NCBI GenBank assembly: GCA_003233255.1
Contig: QILH01000075.1
Coordinates: forward strand, 1-25,228
From: Gammaproteobacteria bacterium
Lineage (GTDB): Bacteria; Pseudomonadota; Gammaproteobacteria; UBA6429; Thiohalophilaceae
DNA length: 25,228 bases
Reading direction: 5' to 3'
Positions 14,227 to 22,147 of the stretch are shown piece by piece. Each line of letters begins with the position of its first letter. The first letter of the stretch is position 1. A program made the position numbers and the translations under genes. The notes beneath the pieces are model-generated. The model searched no databases. It saw only the letters and a list, made by a program, of their open reading frames with translations, and was not told where the DNA came from.

Positions 14227-14955
14227 ATGCCAAATCAAATATTAATAATCGAAGACAATCTGGATATCGCCAACCTGGTCAGTATGCACCTGAAAGATAA
14301 TGATTATGTGGTCGAGATTGAGAATAATGGCCCATCTGGCCTTGCCCGCGCACAAGCAGCTGAATTTCAGCTCATTATCCTGGATTTGATGCTGCCAAAA
14401 CTGGATGGCCTGCAGATCTGTCGTCAACTTCGCGGCCAGCACATCAACACACCTATATTAATGTTGACTGCAAAAAGTTCTGAGCTGGATAGAGTACTCG
14501 GACTCGAGATCGGCGCTGACGATTATTTAACAAAACCTTTTAGCATTCAAGAATTGCTTGCGCGTGTTAAAGCCATCTTTCGGCGGATTGAATGCTACCA
14601 GCAAAAAAGTGAAACGGAGACACATAAAAATATCAATGTTGGTGATATCTTCATGGATGCCGACACTCGCGAGGTAAAACAAAAAGATCGTGCCATTGAG
14701 CTCACCGCCAAGGAGTTTGACCTGCTCTGGTATTTCGCCTCGCATCCCGGACGGGTATATTCTCGTTCACAGCTGCTCGATCAGGTCTGGGGCTACGGCC
14801 ATGATGGTTATGAGCACACGGTGAACTCGCACATAAACCGACTGCGCTCTAAAATTGAAAACGATCCGGCCAACCCGGAGTTTATTTTAACGGTCTGGGG
14901 TGTCGGCTATAAGTTTTCACCGGAACCTGAAGCACCCCGCACCCTGTTAACTTAA
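14227..14955 (+). CDS. OmpR/PhoB-family response regulator
   Basis: This 242-residue protein has a receiver domain with the acidic pocket Glu9-Asp10, phosphoacceptor Asp53 (LIILDLMLP), switch Thr81 (MLTAKS) and Lys103 (YLTKPF). A linker follows (about 122-140), then a winged-helix effector domain with LTAKEFDLLWYF, SRSQLLDQVWGY, the recognition helix HTVNSHINRLRSKIE and the wing VWGVGYKF. It should be a transcription factor phosphorylated by the kinase encoded next, whose start overlaps its stop by one base (TAATG). TGTGA direct repeats upstream suggest it regulates itself, and the four copies before the spondin gene suggest its main local target. I cannot assign a named ortholog or stimulus. 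Confidence 0.95.
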   Translation: MPNQILIIEDNLDIANLVSMHLKDNDYVVEIENNGPSGLARAQAAEFQLIILDLMLPKLDGLQICRQLRGQHINTPILMLTAKSSELDRVLGLEIGADDYLTKPFSIQELLARVKAIFRRIECYQQKSETETHKNINVGDIFMDADTREVKQKDRAIELTAKEFDLLWYFASHPGRVYSRSQLLDQVWGYGHDGYEHTVNSHINRLRSKIENDPANPEFILTVWGVGYKFSPEPEAPRTLLT

Positions 14956-16442
14956 TGTTTAAATCTCTCTATAGCAAACTGGCGCTTACCTTATTTATAC
15001 TTCTAAGCTTATTCGCGCTCGCCTTTAGTCAATTAGTTCACCATACCACGGTTCAGTATCAGCAAGAGGCCACACAACGACTCAATGAGGGATTAGCCGA
15101 ACATGTGATCGCTGAACTGGAATTTTTTAAGGATCAAAAAACCGATAAAGCGGCGATAAAAGATATATTTCATATGATGATGGTAATTAATCAAAGCATT
15201 GAAGTCTATCAGCTAGATGCGAGTGGTAAAATTTTAAATTTCGCCGCGCCGGTTAAAAAAATAAAACGTACCTCGATCGACCTTCAACCTATAAAGCAGT
15301 ATTTAAATAAACAGGCACCTTATCCGATTTTGGGCGATGATCCTCGCAACCTGGATCAACATAAAGCCTTTTCGGTCGCACCGATTCTGAAAAACGGTAA
15401 ACTGCTGGGTTACATCTACATCATCCTTGAAGGTGAACGCTACACCGGTATTCTGGATTTCATACAGGACAGTTATATTGTCGGCCTCTCTATCTGGGCT
15501 ATTGGCGCAATCCTTATCATTACCTTTGTGATTGGCCTGCTGGTTTTTTATTTTATGACTCGCCGACTTCGTAAACTTTCGTCCCAAATGCAGGAATCAA
15601 TCGCAGATAACGAATTTAACTTACTTGAAACTAATAATGACTACCAAAAAGACGAGGTAGGTCTGTTATCGCTACAATTTAACAAACTGATTAAAACCAT
15701 TAACGCGCAAATCAATGAACTTAGGAATGTCGACAAAGTCAGGCGCGATCTCATTGCAAATGTTTCACATGACCTGCGCACGCCCATTACCACGCTGCAA
15801 GGTTACCTTGAAACCCTGTTATTAAAAAATAGCGAGTTAAGCCGCACTCAAAAAACACAATACCTTAAAATTTCCATTAACCACAGCAAGCATCTTAGTC
15901 GTCTGGTTACCGAATTATTTGAATTAGCCAAACTTGATTCCTGTGAGTCGATTATCTCAGCCGAACCCTTTTCTCTCGCTGAACTAATACAGGACGTTAT
16001 TCAGAAATTTACCCTGGCAGCAAATAAGCGTGACATACAACTTAAATATCACTATAAAAATCAGCCCGGTCTGGTCATTGGTGACATCGGCATGATGCAA
16101 CGTGCGCTGGAAAACTTGATCGAAAATGCGCTCCGGCATACCGACAAAAATGGTACGGTTATGATCACCGTTAAAACAACCGATGATAAAGTAATTGTTA
16201 ACATTTCTGATACCGGATGCGGAATCGAAAAGGCTGAACTAAGTCATATTTTCAATCGATTCTATCGTATCGATAAAAGCCGCAGCAATACTGTCGGCTC
16301 CGGCCTTGGCCTGGCTATAACTAAACGCATCCTCGAATTGCACGGCAGTGAAATAAATGTAAAAAGTAAAGTAAACGAAGGCACTACCTTCTCTTTTCAG
16401 ATTTCAACCTATCAGAATAAATCCGCCAACCAAATTCGTTAA
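14955..16442 (+). CDS. Sensor histidine kinase, HAMP-containing
   Basis: In this 495-residue protein a first transmembrane helix (about 6-25) and a second (about 176-201) enclose a periplasmic sensor region of about 145 residues. That region ends in a segment, KNGKLLGYIYIILEGERY, typical of Cache/PAS-like periplasmic folds. HAMP follows (about 202-255), then HisKA with the phosphorylated His272 in VSHDLRTPITTLQGYLE. HATPase_c has an N box NLIENALRH, G1 DTGCGI and G2 GSGLGLAI. All catalytic boxes are intact. It phosphorylates the preceding regulator. The signal is unknown. The gene ends 153 bases before the spondin gene, with no terminator between. Confidence 0.95.
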   Translation: MFKSLYSKLALTLFILLSLFALAFSQLVHHTTVQYQQEATQRLNEGLAEHVIAELEFFKDQKTDKAAIKDIFHMMMVINQSIEVYQLDASGKILNFAAPVKKIKRTSIDLQPIKQYLNKQAPYPILGDDPRNLDQHKAFSVAPILKNGKLLGYIYIILEGERYTGILDFIQDSYIVGLSIWAIGAILIITFVIGLLVFYFMTRRLRKLSSQMQESIADNEFNLLETNNDYQKDEVGLLSLQFNKLIKTINAQINELRNVDKVRRDLIANVSHDLRTPITTLQGYLETLLLKNSELSRTQKTQYLKISINHSKHLSRLVTELFELAKLDSCESIISAEPFSLAELIQDVIQKFTLAANKRDIQLKYHYKNQPGLVIGDIGMMQRALENLIENALRHTDKNGTVMITVKTTDDKVIVNISDTGCGIEKAELSHIFNRFYRIDKSRSNTVGSGLGLAITKRILELHGSEINVKSKVNEGTTFSFQISTYQNKSANQIR

Positions 16443-16482
16443 TAATTCTTTTAGTTCTAAAAGCCCCCGGCACAACGTCAAC

Positions 16483-16537
16483 TGTGACACAAATGTGACC
16501 TTCATGTGAAATCCCCGTGACCTCAAAGTTTAATACT
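16483..16537 (+). promoter_or_regulatory. Four 11-bp direct repeats and promoter before the spondin gene
   Basis: TGTGA begins at 16483, 16494 and 16505, with CGTGA at 16516: four copies in perfect 11-bp phase. A possible -10, AATACT, starts at 16532, 16 bp after the start of the last repeat, the same distance as before the response-regulator gene. The array fits tandem binding of an OmpR/PhoB-type dimer pair. Confidence 0.65.
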
Positions 16538-16547
16538 CAGACTGAGT
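16535..16547. repeat. 13-bp palindrome overlapping the spondin promoter
   Basis: ACTCAG-A-CTGAGT is perfect with 6-bp arms. It overlaps the possible -10 element and the expected start of transcription. A second small inverted repeat, AGTGC/GCACT (16545-16558), overlaps it. It could be an operator for a second regulator or a 5' stem in the transcript. Confidence 0.4.
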
Positions 16548-16595
16548 GCTATCGCACTAAGCGTATTTAATTTTTTGAAATCATGGAGACAGAAA

Positions 16596-17270
16596 ATGAA
16601 AATTATGAAAAAGATTTTTTCGACCGGCCTTATCCTAAGTGTGTCCTTACTTGCAAACATGGCCAGCGCCGATGACCGCCACGGCTTTGAAGTAACCGTA
16701 ACCAACATAACAAAAGGTGAAGTCTTTACCCCGATCATGGTCGCATCACATCGACACGGTGTTAAATTATTTGAAATCGGTGAACCCGTGGATCAGGATC
16801 TCGAAACTCTTGCTGAAAGTGGTAACACCCAACCATTATCAACTTCACTCCTGACTTCAGGCCTTGCGCTTGATGTCGTTACCGCCGAGGGACCACTATT
16901 ACCTGGCAATACCGTTACCTTGCGTGTAGAAACAAATAAACGAAATACTCACGTCAGCGTCGCTTCGATGTTAGTCCCAAGCAATGACGCCTTTTTTGCG
17001 GTTAATGGTATTCACGGGCCTCGAGGCTATAAAACTAAAACCGTTTACTCACCCGCCTACGATGCCGGCTCGGAAATCAATGACGAGTTATGCGCAAATA
17101 TTCCTGGACCTCCATTTGCCTGTACGGGTGAAGGCTTTAATGCTGAATCGGGTGAAGGTTATGTTTACATTCATCCCGGCATACAGGGCAATGGTGATTT
17201 AGATTCGGCTACCTATGACTGGAATAACCCGGTTGCGAAAATTACCATTAAACGCATTAAGACTAACTAA
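16596..17270 (+). CDS. Secreted spondin-domain protein
   Basis: From the ATG at 16596 the product has 224 residues with a Sec signal peptide ending MASA/DD near residue 25. The rest is a Spondin_N-type domain: FEVTVTNITKGEVFTPIMVASH, then LFEIGEPVDQDLETLAE, GPLLPGNTVTLRVE, and VASMLVPSNDAFFAVNGI. Two cysteines in LCANIPGPPFACTG probably form a disulfide. GGAG seven bases before this ATG decides the start over an in-frame TTG at 16575. Bacterial spondin-domain proteins are mostly uncharacterised; the eukaryotic domain occurs in extracellular matrix proteins. It lies after a two-component system and behind four 11-bp repeats, so it is probably a regulated exported protein. Confidence 0.88.
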   Translation: MKIMKKIFSTGLILSVSLLANMASADDRHGFEVTVTNITKGEVFTPIMVASHRHGVKLFEIGEPVDQDLETLAESGNTQPLSTSLLTSGLALDVVTAEGPLLPGNTVTLRVETNKRNTHVSVASMLVPSNDAFFAVNGIHGPRGYKTKTVYSPAYDAGSEINDELCANIPGPPFACTGEGFNAESGEGYVYIHPGIQGNGDLDSATYDWNNPVAKITIKRIKTN

Positions 17271-17293
17271 GACCGGTTTATACTCCCCCACAT

Positions 17294-17341
17294 CCTCTTC
17301 TCCTGCATTTCTATTTTTGCAGGGAAGAGGGTTTCATTTTT
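17294..17341 (+). terminator. Rho-independent terminator after the spondin gene
   Basis: CCTCTTC-T-CCTGCA pairs with TGCAGGGAAGAGG (17318-17330). This gives a 13-bp stem with a one-base bulge and a 10-base T-rich loop, followed by GTTTCATTTTT. Confidence 0.85.
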
Positions 17342-17396
17342 ACTCCGTTCGTTACCTTATCTTTTAGTGTCCATCACTGTTTTAAAAGCAAAAGCC

Positions 17397-17409
17397 ACTG
17401 TAATACAGT
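17397..17409. promoter_or_regulatory. 13-bp palindrome upstream of pyrD
   Basis: ACTGTA-A-TACAGT is perfect with 6-bp arms, 35 bases before the pyrD ATG. A -10-like TACAAT (17409-17414) overlaps its right end, so a protein bound here would cover the promoter. Confidence 0.4.
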
Positions 17410-17412
17410 ACA

Positions 17413-17437
17413 ATTCCGTACTCTAAATGAACGGAAT
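17413..17437 (+). promoter_or_regulatory. 7-bp inverted repeat covering the pyrD ribosome binding site
   Basis: ATTCCGT (17413-17419) and ACGGAAT (17431-17437) are perfect arms with an 11-base loop. The right arm contains the only Shine-Dalgarno-like bases (CGGA) before the ATG at 17444. The stem could hide the ribosome site or serve as an operator. Confidence 0.4.
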
Positions 17438-17443
17438 GCATAC

Positions 17444-18388
17444 ATGACTTCAGACAGCTCCGACCGACTTAAGCTTGAGTTTTGCGGCATGGACTTTCAA
17501 ACCCCGTTAGTCCTGTTGTCCGGTTGTGTTGGCTTTGGTGAAGAATACACTCGCGTGCAAGGATTTTCACATCGCGACATTGGCGCGGTCTGCCTGAAAG
17601 GCACCACCCTCGAGCCGCGCTTAGGCAATCCGGCCCATCGTGTCTGTGAAACCCCGAGCGGCATGATCAATGCGATCGGTCTGCAAAATCCCGGTACCCG
17701 ACACGTCATCGATACCATTCTGCCCACGCTCGATTTTGGCGAGACTCGTTTCATCGCGAATTTATCGGGTTCGACGGTGGAAGAGTACGCCGAGGTAGCC
17801 CGCCTGTTTGATGACTCGCCTATCGATGCAATGGAGATCAATATCTCCTGCCCTAACGTAAAAGAAGGTGGCGTCGCCTTTGGTAATGATCCTGACATGT
17901 CGGCCCGCGTTGTTGCCGCCTGCCGTGCGGTCACTCAAAAGCCCTTAATCACGAAGTTATCACCCAATCAGACTGATATCGCCGAAAATGCCCGACGTTG
18001 TGTCGAGGCCGGTACCGACGGCTTTGCCGTCATCAACACCTTAATGGGCATGGCCATCGATATCGAGGCCCGCAAACCCATTATTGGCAATAATCAGGGG
18101 GGCCTCTCGGGACCGGCGATAAAACCCATCGCCCTGCTCAAGGTGCATCAGGTCTATCAGGCCTGTAAAGATCACCGCATCCCCATTATCGGCCAGGGCG
18201 GGGTTACCTGCGCCAACGATGCAATCGAATTTCTGATTGCGGGCGCATCGGCCATTGGCATTGGCACCGCGCTGTTCTATGATCCGCTAATATGCCCAAC
18301 AATTAATAAGGGCATTGACGATTATTTACTCAACCACAATATTTCCAATATCACCGATCTGATCGGTACGCTGGAATTAAACCCTTAA
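17444..18388 (+). CDS. pyrD: Dihydroorotate dehydrogenase, class 1 (1B-like catalytic subunit)
   Basis: This 314-residue FMN-binding TIM barrel has class 1 signatures. KGTTLEPRLGNPAHRVCETP (52-71) and GMINAIGLQNPG form the FMN/substrate region. The catalytic base is Cys136 in INISCPNVKEGG, where class 2 enzymes have Ser. IGQGGV and GASAIGIGTALF bind the FMN phosphate. It oxidises dihydroorotate to orotate in pyrimidine synthesis. The PRxGNPxxR and SCPNVKxGG patterns fit class 1B, which normally needs the PyrK iron-sulfur/FAD subunit to reach NAD+. No pyrK lies in the window. No iron-sulfur cysteine cluster is present, which argues against a dihydropyrimidine dehydrogenase PreA. It stands alone between a terminator and the pilus genes. 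Confidence 0.88.
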   Translation: MTSDSSDRLKLEFCGMDFQTPLVLLSGCVGFGEEYTRVQGFSHRDIGAVCLKGTTLEPRLGNPAHRVCETPSGMINAIGLQNPGTRHVIDTILPTLDFGETRFIANLSGSTVEEYAEVARLFDDSPIDAMEINISCPNVKEGGVAFGNDPDMSARVVAACRAVTQKPLITKLSPNQTDIAENARRCVEAGTDGFAVINTLMGMAIDIEARKPIIGNNQGGLSGPAIKPIALLKVHQVYQACKDHRIPIIGQGGVTCANDAIEFLIAGASAIGIGTALFYDPLICPTINKGIDDYLLNHNISNITDLIGTLELNP

Positions 18389-18506
18389 CCTCAAGCCTCG
18401 CGCACGCGGCCAAACCACTTAAATCACTTTCTATATAAGACTCATTAAAGCTAACCGCTTGATTCGACGATAAAGTAACTAACGAACACGATTGTCAGGT
18501 ATCTCT

Positions 18507-20294
18507 ATGGGCGAGGCAGCCCCGAAAAAAAAGATTCGCCTTGGTGACCTCCTTGTAGAACACCAGTTAATTTCAGAAGATCAGCTGATGGCGGCGCTCG
18601 CCGAGCAAAAAAATTCTGGCCTGAAACTGGGTCGCTTGCTGGTCGAAAAAGGCTATGTAAAAGAGGAACAGGTACTCGAGCTGGTCTCCGCACAATTAAA
18701 CATTCCTTATATAAATCTGAAACAATATAAATACGATACCGACACCATCCGCCTGATACCGGAAATGCTCTCACGTCGCTATCGGGCCATCGCCCTGCGC
18801 GAAGAGCGCGATGGTAGTCTGTTGGTCGGCATGGCCGATGCCACCGATATCTTTGCCTATGATCATTTAGCGAAACATCTCAAACGGTCTCTCGCTTTAG
18901 CCGTGGTCAAAGAGTCCGACATCGTTGAGGTGATCGATCTGGTTTATCGTAAGCACGATGAAATCAGTAATCTTGCCGAAGAGTTGCAGGATGAGTTATC
19001 AGAAACCGACATCGATCTCGAGCAACTGGTTCAGAGCGAAGACGTTGCCAATGCACCGGTGGTTAAACTACTGCAATCCATCTTTGAAGATGCGGTACAG
19101 ATCGGCGCCTCTGATATCCACATTGAGCCAGATGAACAAGTGCTGCGCATTCGTATGCGTATTGATGGCATCCTGCAAGAACAGGTGATGAAAGAAAAAC
19201 GCATCGCGCCGGCACTGGTGTCGCGCCTGAAACTCATGTCGGGCTTAAATATTTCCGAGCGGCGCATCCCCCAGGACGGCCGCTTTAATATTCGTGTCCA
19301 TGGTCGTAGCGTGGACGTGCGTTTATCCACCATGCCGATCCAGGCTGGAGAATCGGTGGTCATGCGCTTGCTGGATCAATCCGGCGGCATGTTAAATCTG
19401 GAACAGCTGGGCATGTCGGATTATATATTAAAACGTTTTCGTGCCAATATTACCCGCCCCTATGGCATGGTTCTAGTCACCGGCCCAACCGGCAGCGGTA
19501 AAACCACCACGCTCTATTCTGCGCTAACCGAGCTGAATGATTCCGAGAAAAAAATTATTACCGTTGAAGACCCGGTCGAATATCGACTGCCGCGCATCAA
19601 TCAGGTACAGGTCAATCCCCGTATTAATCTGACCTTTGCTTCGGTACTTCGCGCCGCACTACGACAGGATCCCGATATTGTTCTGGTCGGCGAAATGCGC
19701 GATCAGGAGACCGCCGAAATCGGTTTACGTGCGGCGATGACCGGGCACATGGTGATGTCGACCTTGCACACCAACGATGCCATCTCAACTGTAAACCGTA
19801 TCCTTGATATGGGTGCCGAAGGGTATTTAGTAGCAAGCGCATTACGTGCCGTAGTTGCACAACGACTGGTGCGAAAGATCTGTGACAGCTGTAAAACACT
19901 TTATACACCGCTCGCACAGGATATTGCGATCATCTCGAACTTAATGAATACCGATCATCGCGGTGCAACTTTTTTCTATGGTGCAGGATGTACGCATTGC
20001 AATAACACGGGTTATCACGGTCGTATTGGAGTATTTGAATTTTTAGAGATCGATGATGCGATGGCCGATGCATTGCGTGTCTCGGACGCCAGCGCCTTTG
20101 CATCGCATGCGCGAAGCAGCGAATATTTTCGCTCCTTCGCCCAACACGCACTTGAATATGCCTTTGAAGGTATTACCACGATAGAAGAAGTATTGCGTGT
20201 CGCCGGTTCGATCGACGATACTACCAATAACTTTATTTCAGCTACTGATGATGACCATAGCGATTCAATTGATAATCCGGTTAGGCCTGAATAA
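18507..20294 (+). CDS. mshE: MshE, MSHA pilus extension ATPase (GspE/PilB family) with c-di-GMP-binding N domain
   Basis: From the ATG at 18507 the protein has 595 residues. The N terminus carries two tandem 24-residue MshEN motifs, Arg11-Gln34 (RLGDLLVEHQLISEDQL...) and Lys40-Gln63 (KLGRLLVEKGYVKEEQV...), the element that binds cyclic di-GMP in Vibrio MshE. The ATPase domain has Walker A GPTGSGKTTT with Lys332, an Asp box, Walker B DPDIVLVGEMRD, a His box, and a four-cysteine zinc motif (CDSC and CTHC). It powers pilin assembly at the inner membrane. AGGT six bases before this ATG favours it over a TTG at 18492. Its stop overlaps the mshG start by one base. Confidence 0.95.
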   Translation: MGEAAPKKKIRLGDLLVEHQLISEDQLMAALAEQKNSGLKLGRLLVEKGYVKEEQVLELVSAQLNIPYINLKQYKYDTDTIRLIPEMLSRRYRAIALREERDGSLLVGMADATDIFAYDHLAKHLKRSLALAVVKESDIVEVIDLVYRKHDEISNLAEELQDELSETDIDLEQLVQSEDVANAPVVKLLQSIFEDAVQIGASDIHIEPDEQVLRIRMRIDGILQEQVMKEKRIAPALVSRLKLMSGLNISERRIPQDGRFNIRVHGRSVDVRLSTMPIQAGESVVMRLLDQSGGMLNLEQLGMSDYILKRFRANITRPYGMVLVTGPTGSGKTTTLYSALTELNDSEKKIITVEDPVEYRLPRINQVQVNPRINLTFASVLRAALRQDPDIVLVGEMRDQETAEIGLRAAMTGHMVMSTLHTNDAISTVNRILDMGAEGYLVASALRAVVAQRLVRKICDSCKTLYTPLAQDIAIISNLMNTDHRGATFFYGAGCTHCNNTGYHGRIGVFEFLEIDDAMADALRVSDASAFASHARSSEYFRSFAQHALEYAFEGITTIEEVLRVAGSIDDTTNNFISATDDDHSDSIDNPVRPE

Positions 20295-21517
20295 TGCCTC
20301 TATTCCAGTACAAGGCACGCAACAATACCGGTGAGTCTCTACATGGACGCATGGACGCAACAACCATGGATGCCGCCGCGAGCCAGCTATTAAAAAGCGG
20401 CATTACACCGATAGAAATTATCGAACTAAAAAATAGCACGGATTATTTAAAACAGATTGCACGCTGGTGGAATTCACACCCACCAAAATTGCAGGATCTT
20501 ATTTTTTTAAGTCGGCAGATGTACACCTTGATGAAAGCCGGTGTGCCGATCACTCGAGCCATAAAAGGCATTGCCGATAACCTGACAAATCCATTATTAA
20601 TCGATACTCTCCATGATCTGGTCACCAGCCTTGAGTCTGGCCGAGAACTTTCTACCGCCATGAGTCAACACCCAAAGGTGTTTAATCGATTATTTATTAG
20701 CATGGTGCGCGTCGGTGAAAGCACTGGCGAGCTCGATGGCGCATTTGGTAAACTTTCAGATTATCTTGAACGTGAAAAAGAAACTCGCGATCGTATAAAA
20801 CAGGCAACCCGTTATCCGGTTATTGTTTTTGGTTTTATTATTGCCGCATTGGTGGTCATTAATCTTTTTGTGATCCCGCAGTTTTCCGGGATCTTTAGTA
20901 AATTTGGCGCAGACTTGCCCTGGCAGACAAAAATTCTAATAACGACATCTGATTTTATGCAAAATTACTGGCCGCATATGTTAGTCGCAAGTATCGGCTT
21001 TTATTTCTGGCTCCAACATTATCTAAAAACGGCAAAAGGTCGATTGTACTGGGATCGATTCAAACTGCGTATTCCATTAATCGGCAATGTACTTTACGAA
21101 GCCTTACTCGCCCGTTTTGCTACATCTTTTGCATTAACCGTTCGCAGTGGTGTGCCACTGATACAGGGATTAAATGTCACCGGACACGCCGTTGATAACG
21201 CCTATATAGGCGACAAGATCAGTCAGATGCGCATCGGAATCGAAAAAGGTGACAGCCTGACCAGAACCGCCGCAAGCACACAGATGTTTACCCCATTGAT
21301 CATTCAGATGATCCAGGTCGGTGAAGAAACCGGCGCAGTCGATGAAATGCTGGAAAGCGTCGCGGGTTATTATGATCGCGAAGTAGACTACAAACTGAAA
21401 AATCTCAGCAGCGCGATCGAACCGATTCTTATTATTGTCATTGGTGCCATCGTGTTAATGCTGGCACTGGGCGTATTCCTGCCGTTGTGGGATCTCAACT
21501 CGGTTATTCAGCAGTAA
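20294..21517 (+). CDS. mshG: MshG, inner-membrane platform protein (GspF/PilC family)
   Basis: This 407-residue protein is typical of GspF-family platforms. It has a short N-terminal MPLFQYKARNNTGESLHGRM region and two homologous T2SSF domains, each with the signature turning on ARFATSFALTVRSGVPLIQG or LSRQMYTLMKAGVPITRAI. Three membrane segments lie near 175-197, 221-242 and 377-400. It anchors the MshE ATPase and passes pilins to the growing fibre. It starts within the mshE stop (TAATG) and ends 4 bases before the next gene, so these three are translationally linked. Confidence 0.95.
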   Translation: MPLFQYKARNNTGESLHGRMDATTMDAAASQLLKSGITPIEIIELKNSTDYLKQIARWWNSHPPKLQDLIFLSRQMYTLMKAGVPITRAIKGIADNLTNPLLIDTLHDLVTSLESGRELSTAMSQHPKVFNRLFISMVRVGESTGELDGAFGKLSDYLEREKETRDRIKQATRYPVIVFGFIIAALVVINLFVIPQFSGIFSKFGADLPWQTKILITTSDFMQNYWPHMLVASIGFYFWLQHYLKTAKGRLYWDRFKLRIPLIGNVLYEALLARFATSFALTVRSGVPLIQGLNVTGHAVDNAYIGDKISQMRIGIEKGDSLTRTAASTQMFTPLIIQMIQVGEETGAVDEMLESVAGYYDREVDYKLKNLSSAIEPILIIVIGAIVLMLALGVFLPLWDLNSVIQQ

Positions 21518-21521
21518 TTAA

Positions 21522-22088
21522 ATGGCGTCGCATAAGACTAGTTTATTACCGCAACAATCCGGCTTTAGCCTGCTCGAGCTGCTCATCGTGATCATCATTA
21601 TCAGTGCGCTGCTTGGTTTCGCAATTGAGCGACTGCTTAAGTTACAGGTGCAGGCCGAACGCTCGGCAATGCAGAGCTTGATTGGTACCCTGCAAAGCTC
21701 GATCGCCCTGACCATCAGTGAACACATCGCCAAAGACCGAATTCCCGAGCTAAAAAAATTCATAAATTCCAACCCAATGGCGTTACTGGCCAATACCCCG
21801 GTTAATTATCTTGGCAGTTTCAAAAACCGGCCTGAAAGCCCGGAACCAGCGAATTGGTGGTATGAGCAAAATAGCCAGACCTTGGTTTATTTCGTCCTTA
21901 ATCAGGAGTATTTTTCGACCGATTCTAAAGATCCAGGACAAAACCGGCTCGCAAAATTCAAGATCATGGCCGTTTATGACGATAACAATAGTAATGGACG
22001 GTTCGACCGCAACGACACCCTCAAGGGGTTGCGGCTATCGCCGCTGGCTCAATACCAATGGTCCAGCCAGGCAATCGAACCCGATTGA
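21522..22088 (+). CDS. Type IV prepilin-like MSHA protein (MshF/MshB position) with an EF-hand-like loop
   Basis: This 188-residue protein has a class III signal: a prepilin peptidase site at Gly14/Phe15 with Glu at mature position 5 (GFSLLELL), then a hydrophobic helix (about 15-36). In the C-terminal part residues 154-165 follow a calcium-loop pattern: Asp1, Asn3, Asn5, Gly6, Phe8, Asp9, Asp12. Its place after mshG is that of mshF or mshB in Vibrio and Shewanella loci, but I cannot assign it firmly to either. It is probably a minor pseudopilin. The next gene starts 59 bases later. Confidence 0.85.
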   Translation: MASHKTSLLPQQSGFSLLELLIVIIIISALLGFAIERLLKLQVQAERSAMQSLIGTLQSSIALTISEHIAKDRIPELKKFINSNPMALLANTPVNYLGSFKNRPESPEPANWWYEQNSQTLVYFVLNQEYFSTDSKDPGQNRLAKFKIMAVYDDNNSNGRFDRNDTLKGLRLSPLAQYQWSSQAIEPD

Positions 22089-22147
22089 ATTTAGTAGCCA
22101 GAAAACATACGTGGCAATATTCTGGTATTAGCAATAGAGGATTTAGC

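Noticed and set aside
16483..16526. TGTGA motifs as CRP binding sites
   Set aside because: CRP sites need an inverted TCACA half. Here the halves are direct repeats at 11 bp, which fits an OmpR/PhoB-type regulator instead.
17497..17934. Long minus-strand open frame of 145 codons inside pyrD
   Set aside because: It is antisense to a clearly conserved enzyme, has no recognisable motif, and is explained by codon bias of the real gene.
22058..22147. N-terminal extension of the major pilin upstream of its ATG
   Set aside because: The added residues do not look like a prepilin leader and overlap the end of the previous gene. The ATG at 22148 has a good ribosome site and a proper leader.
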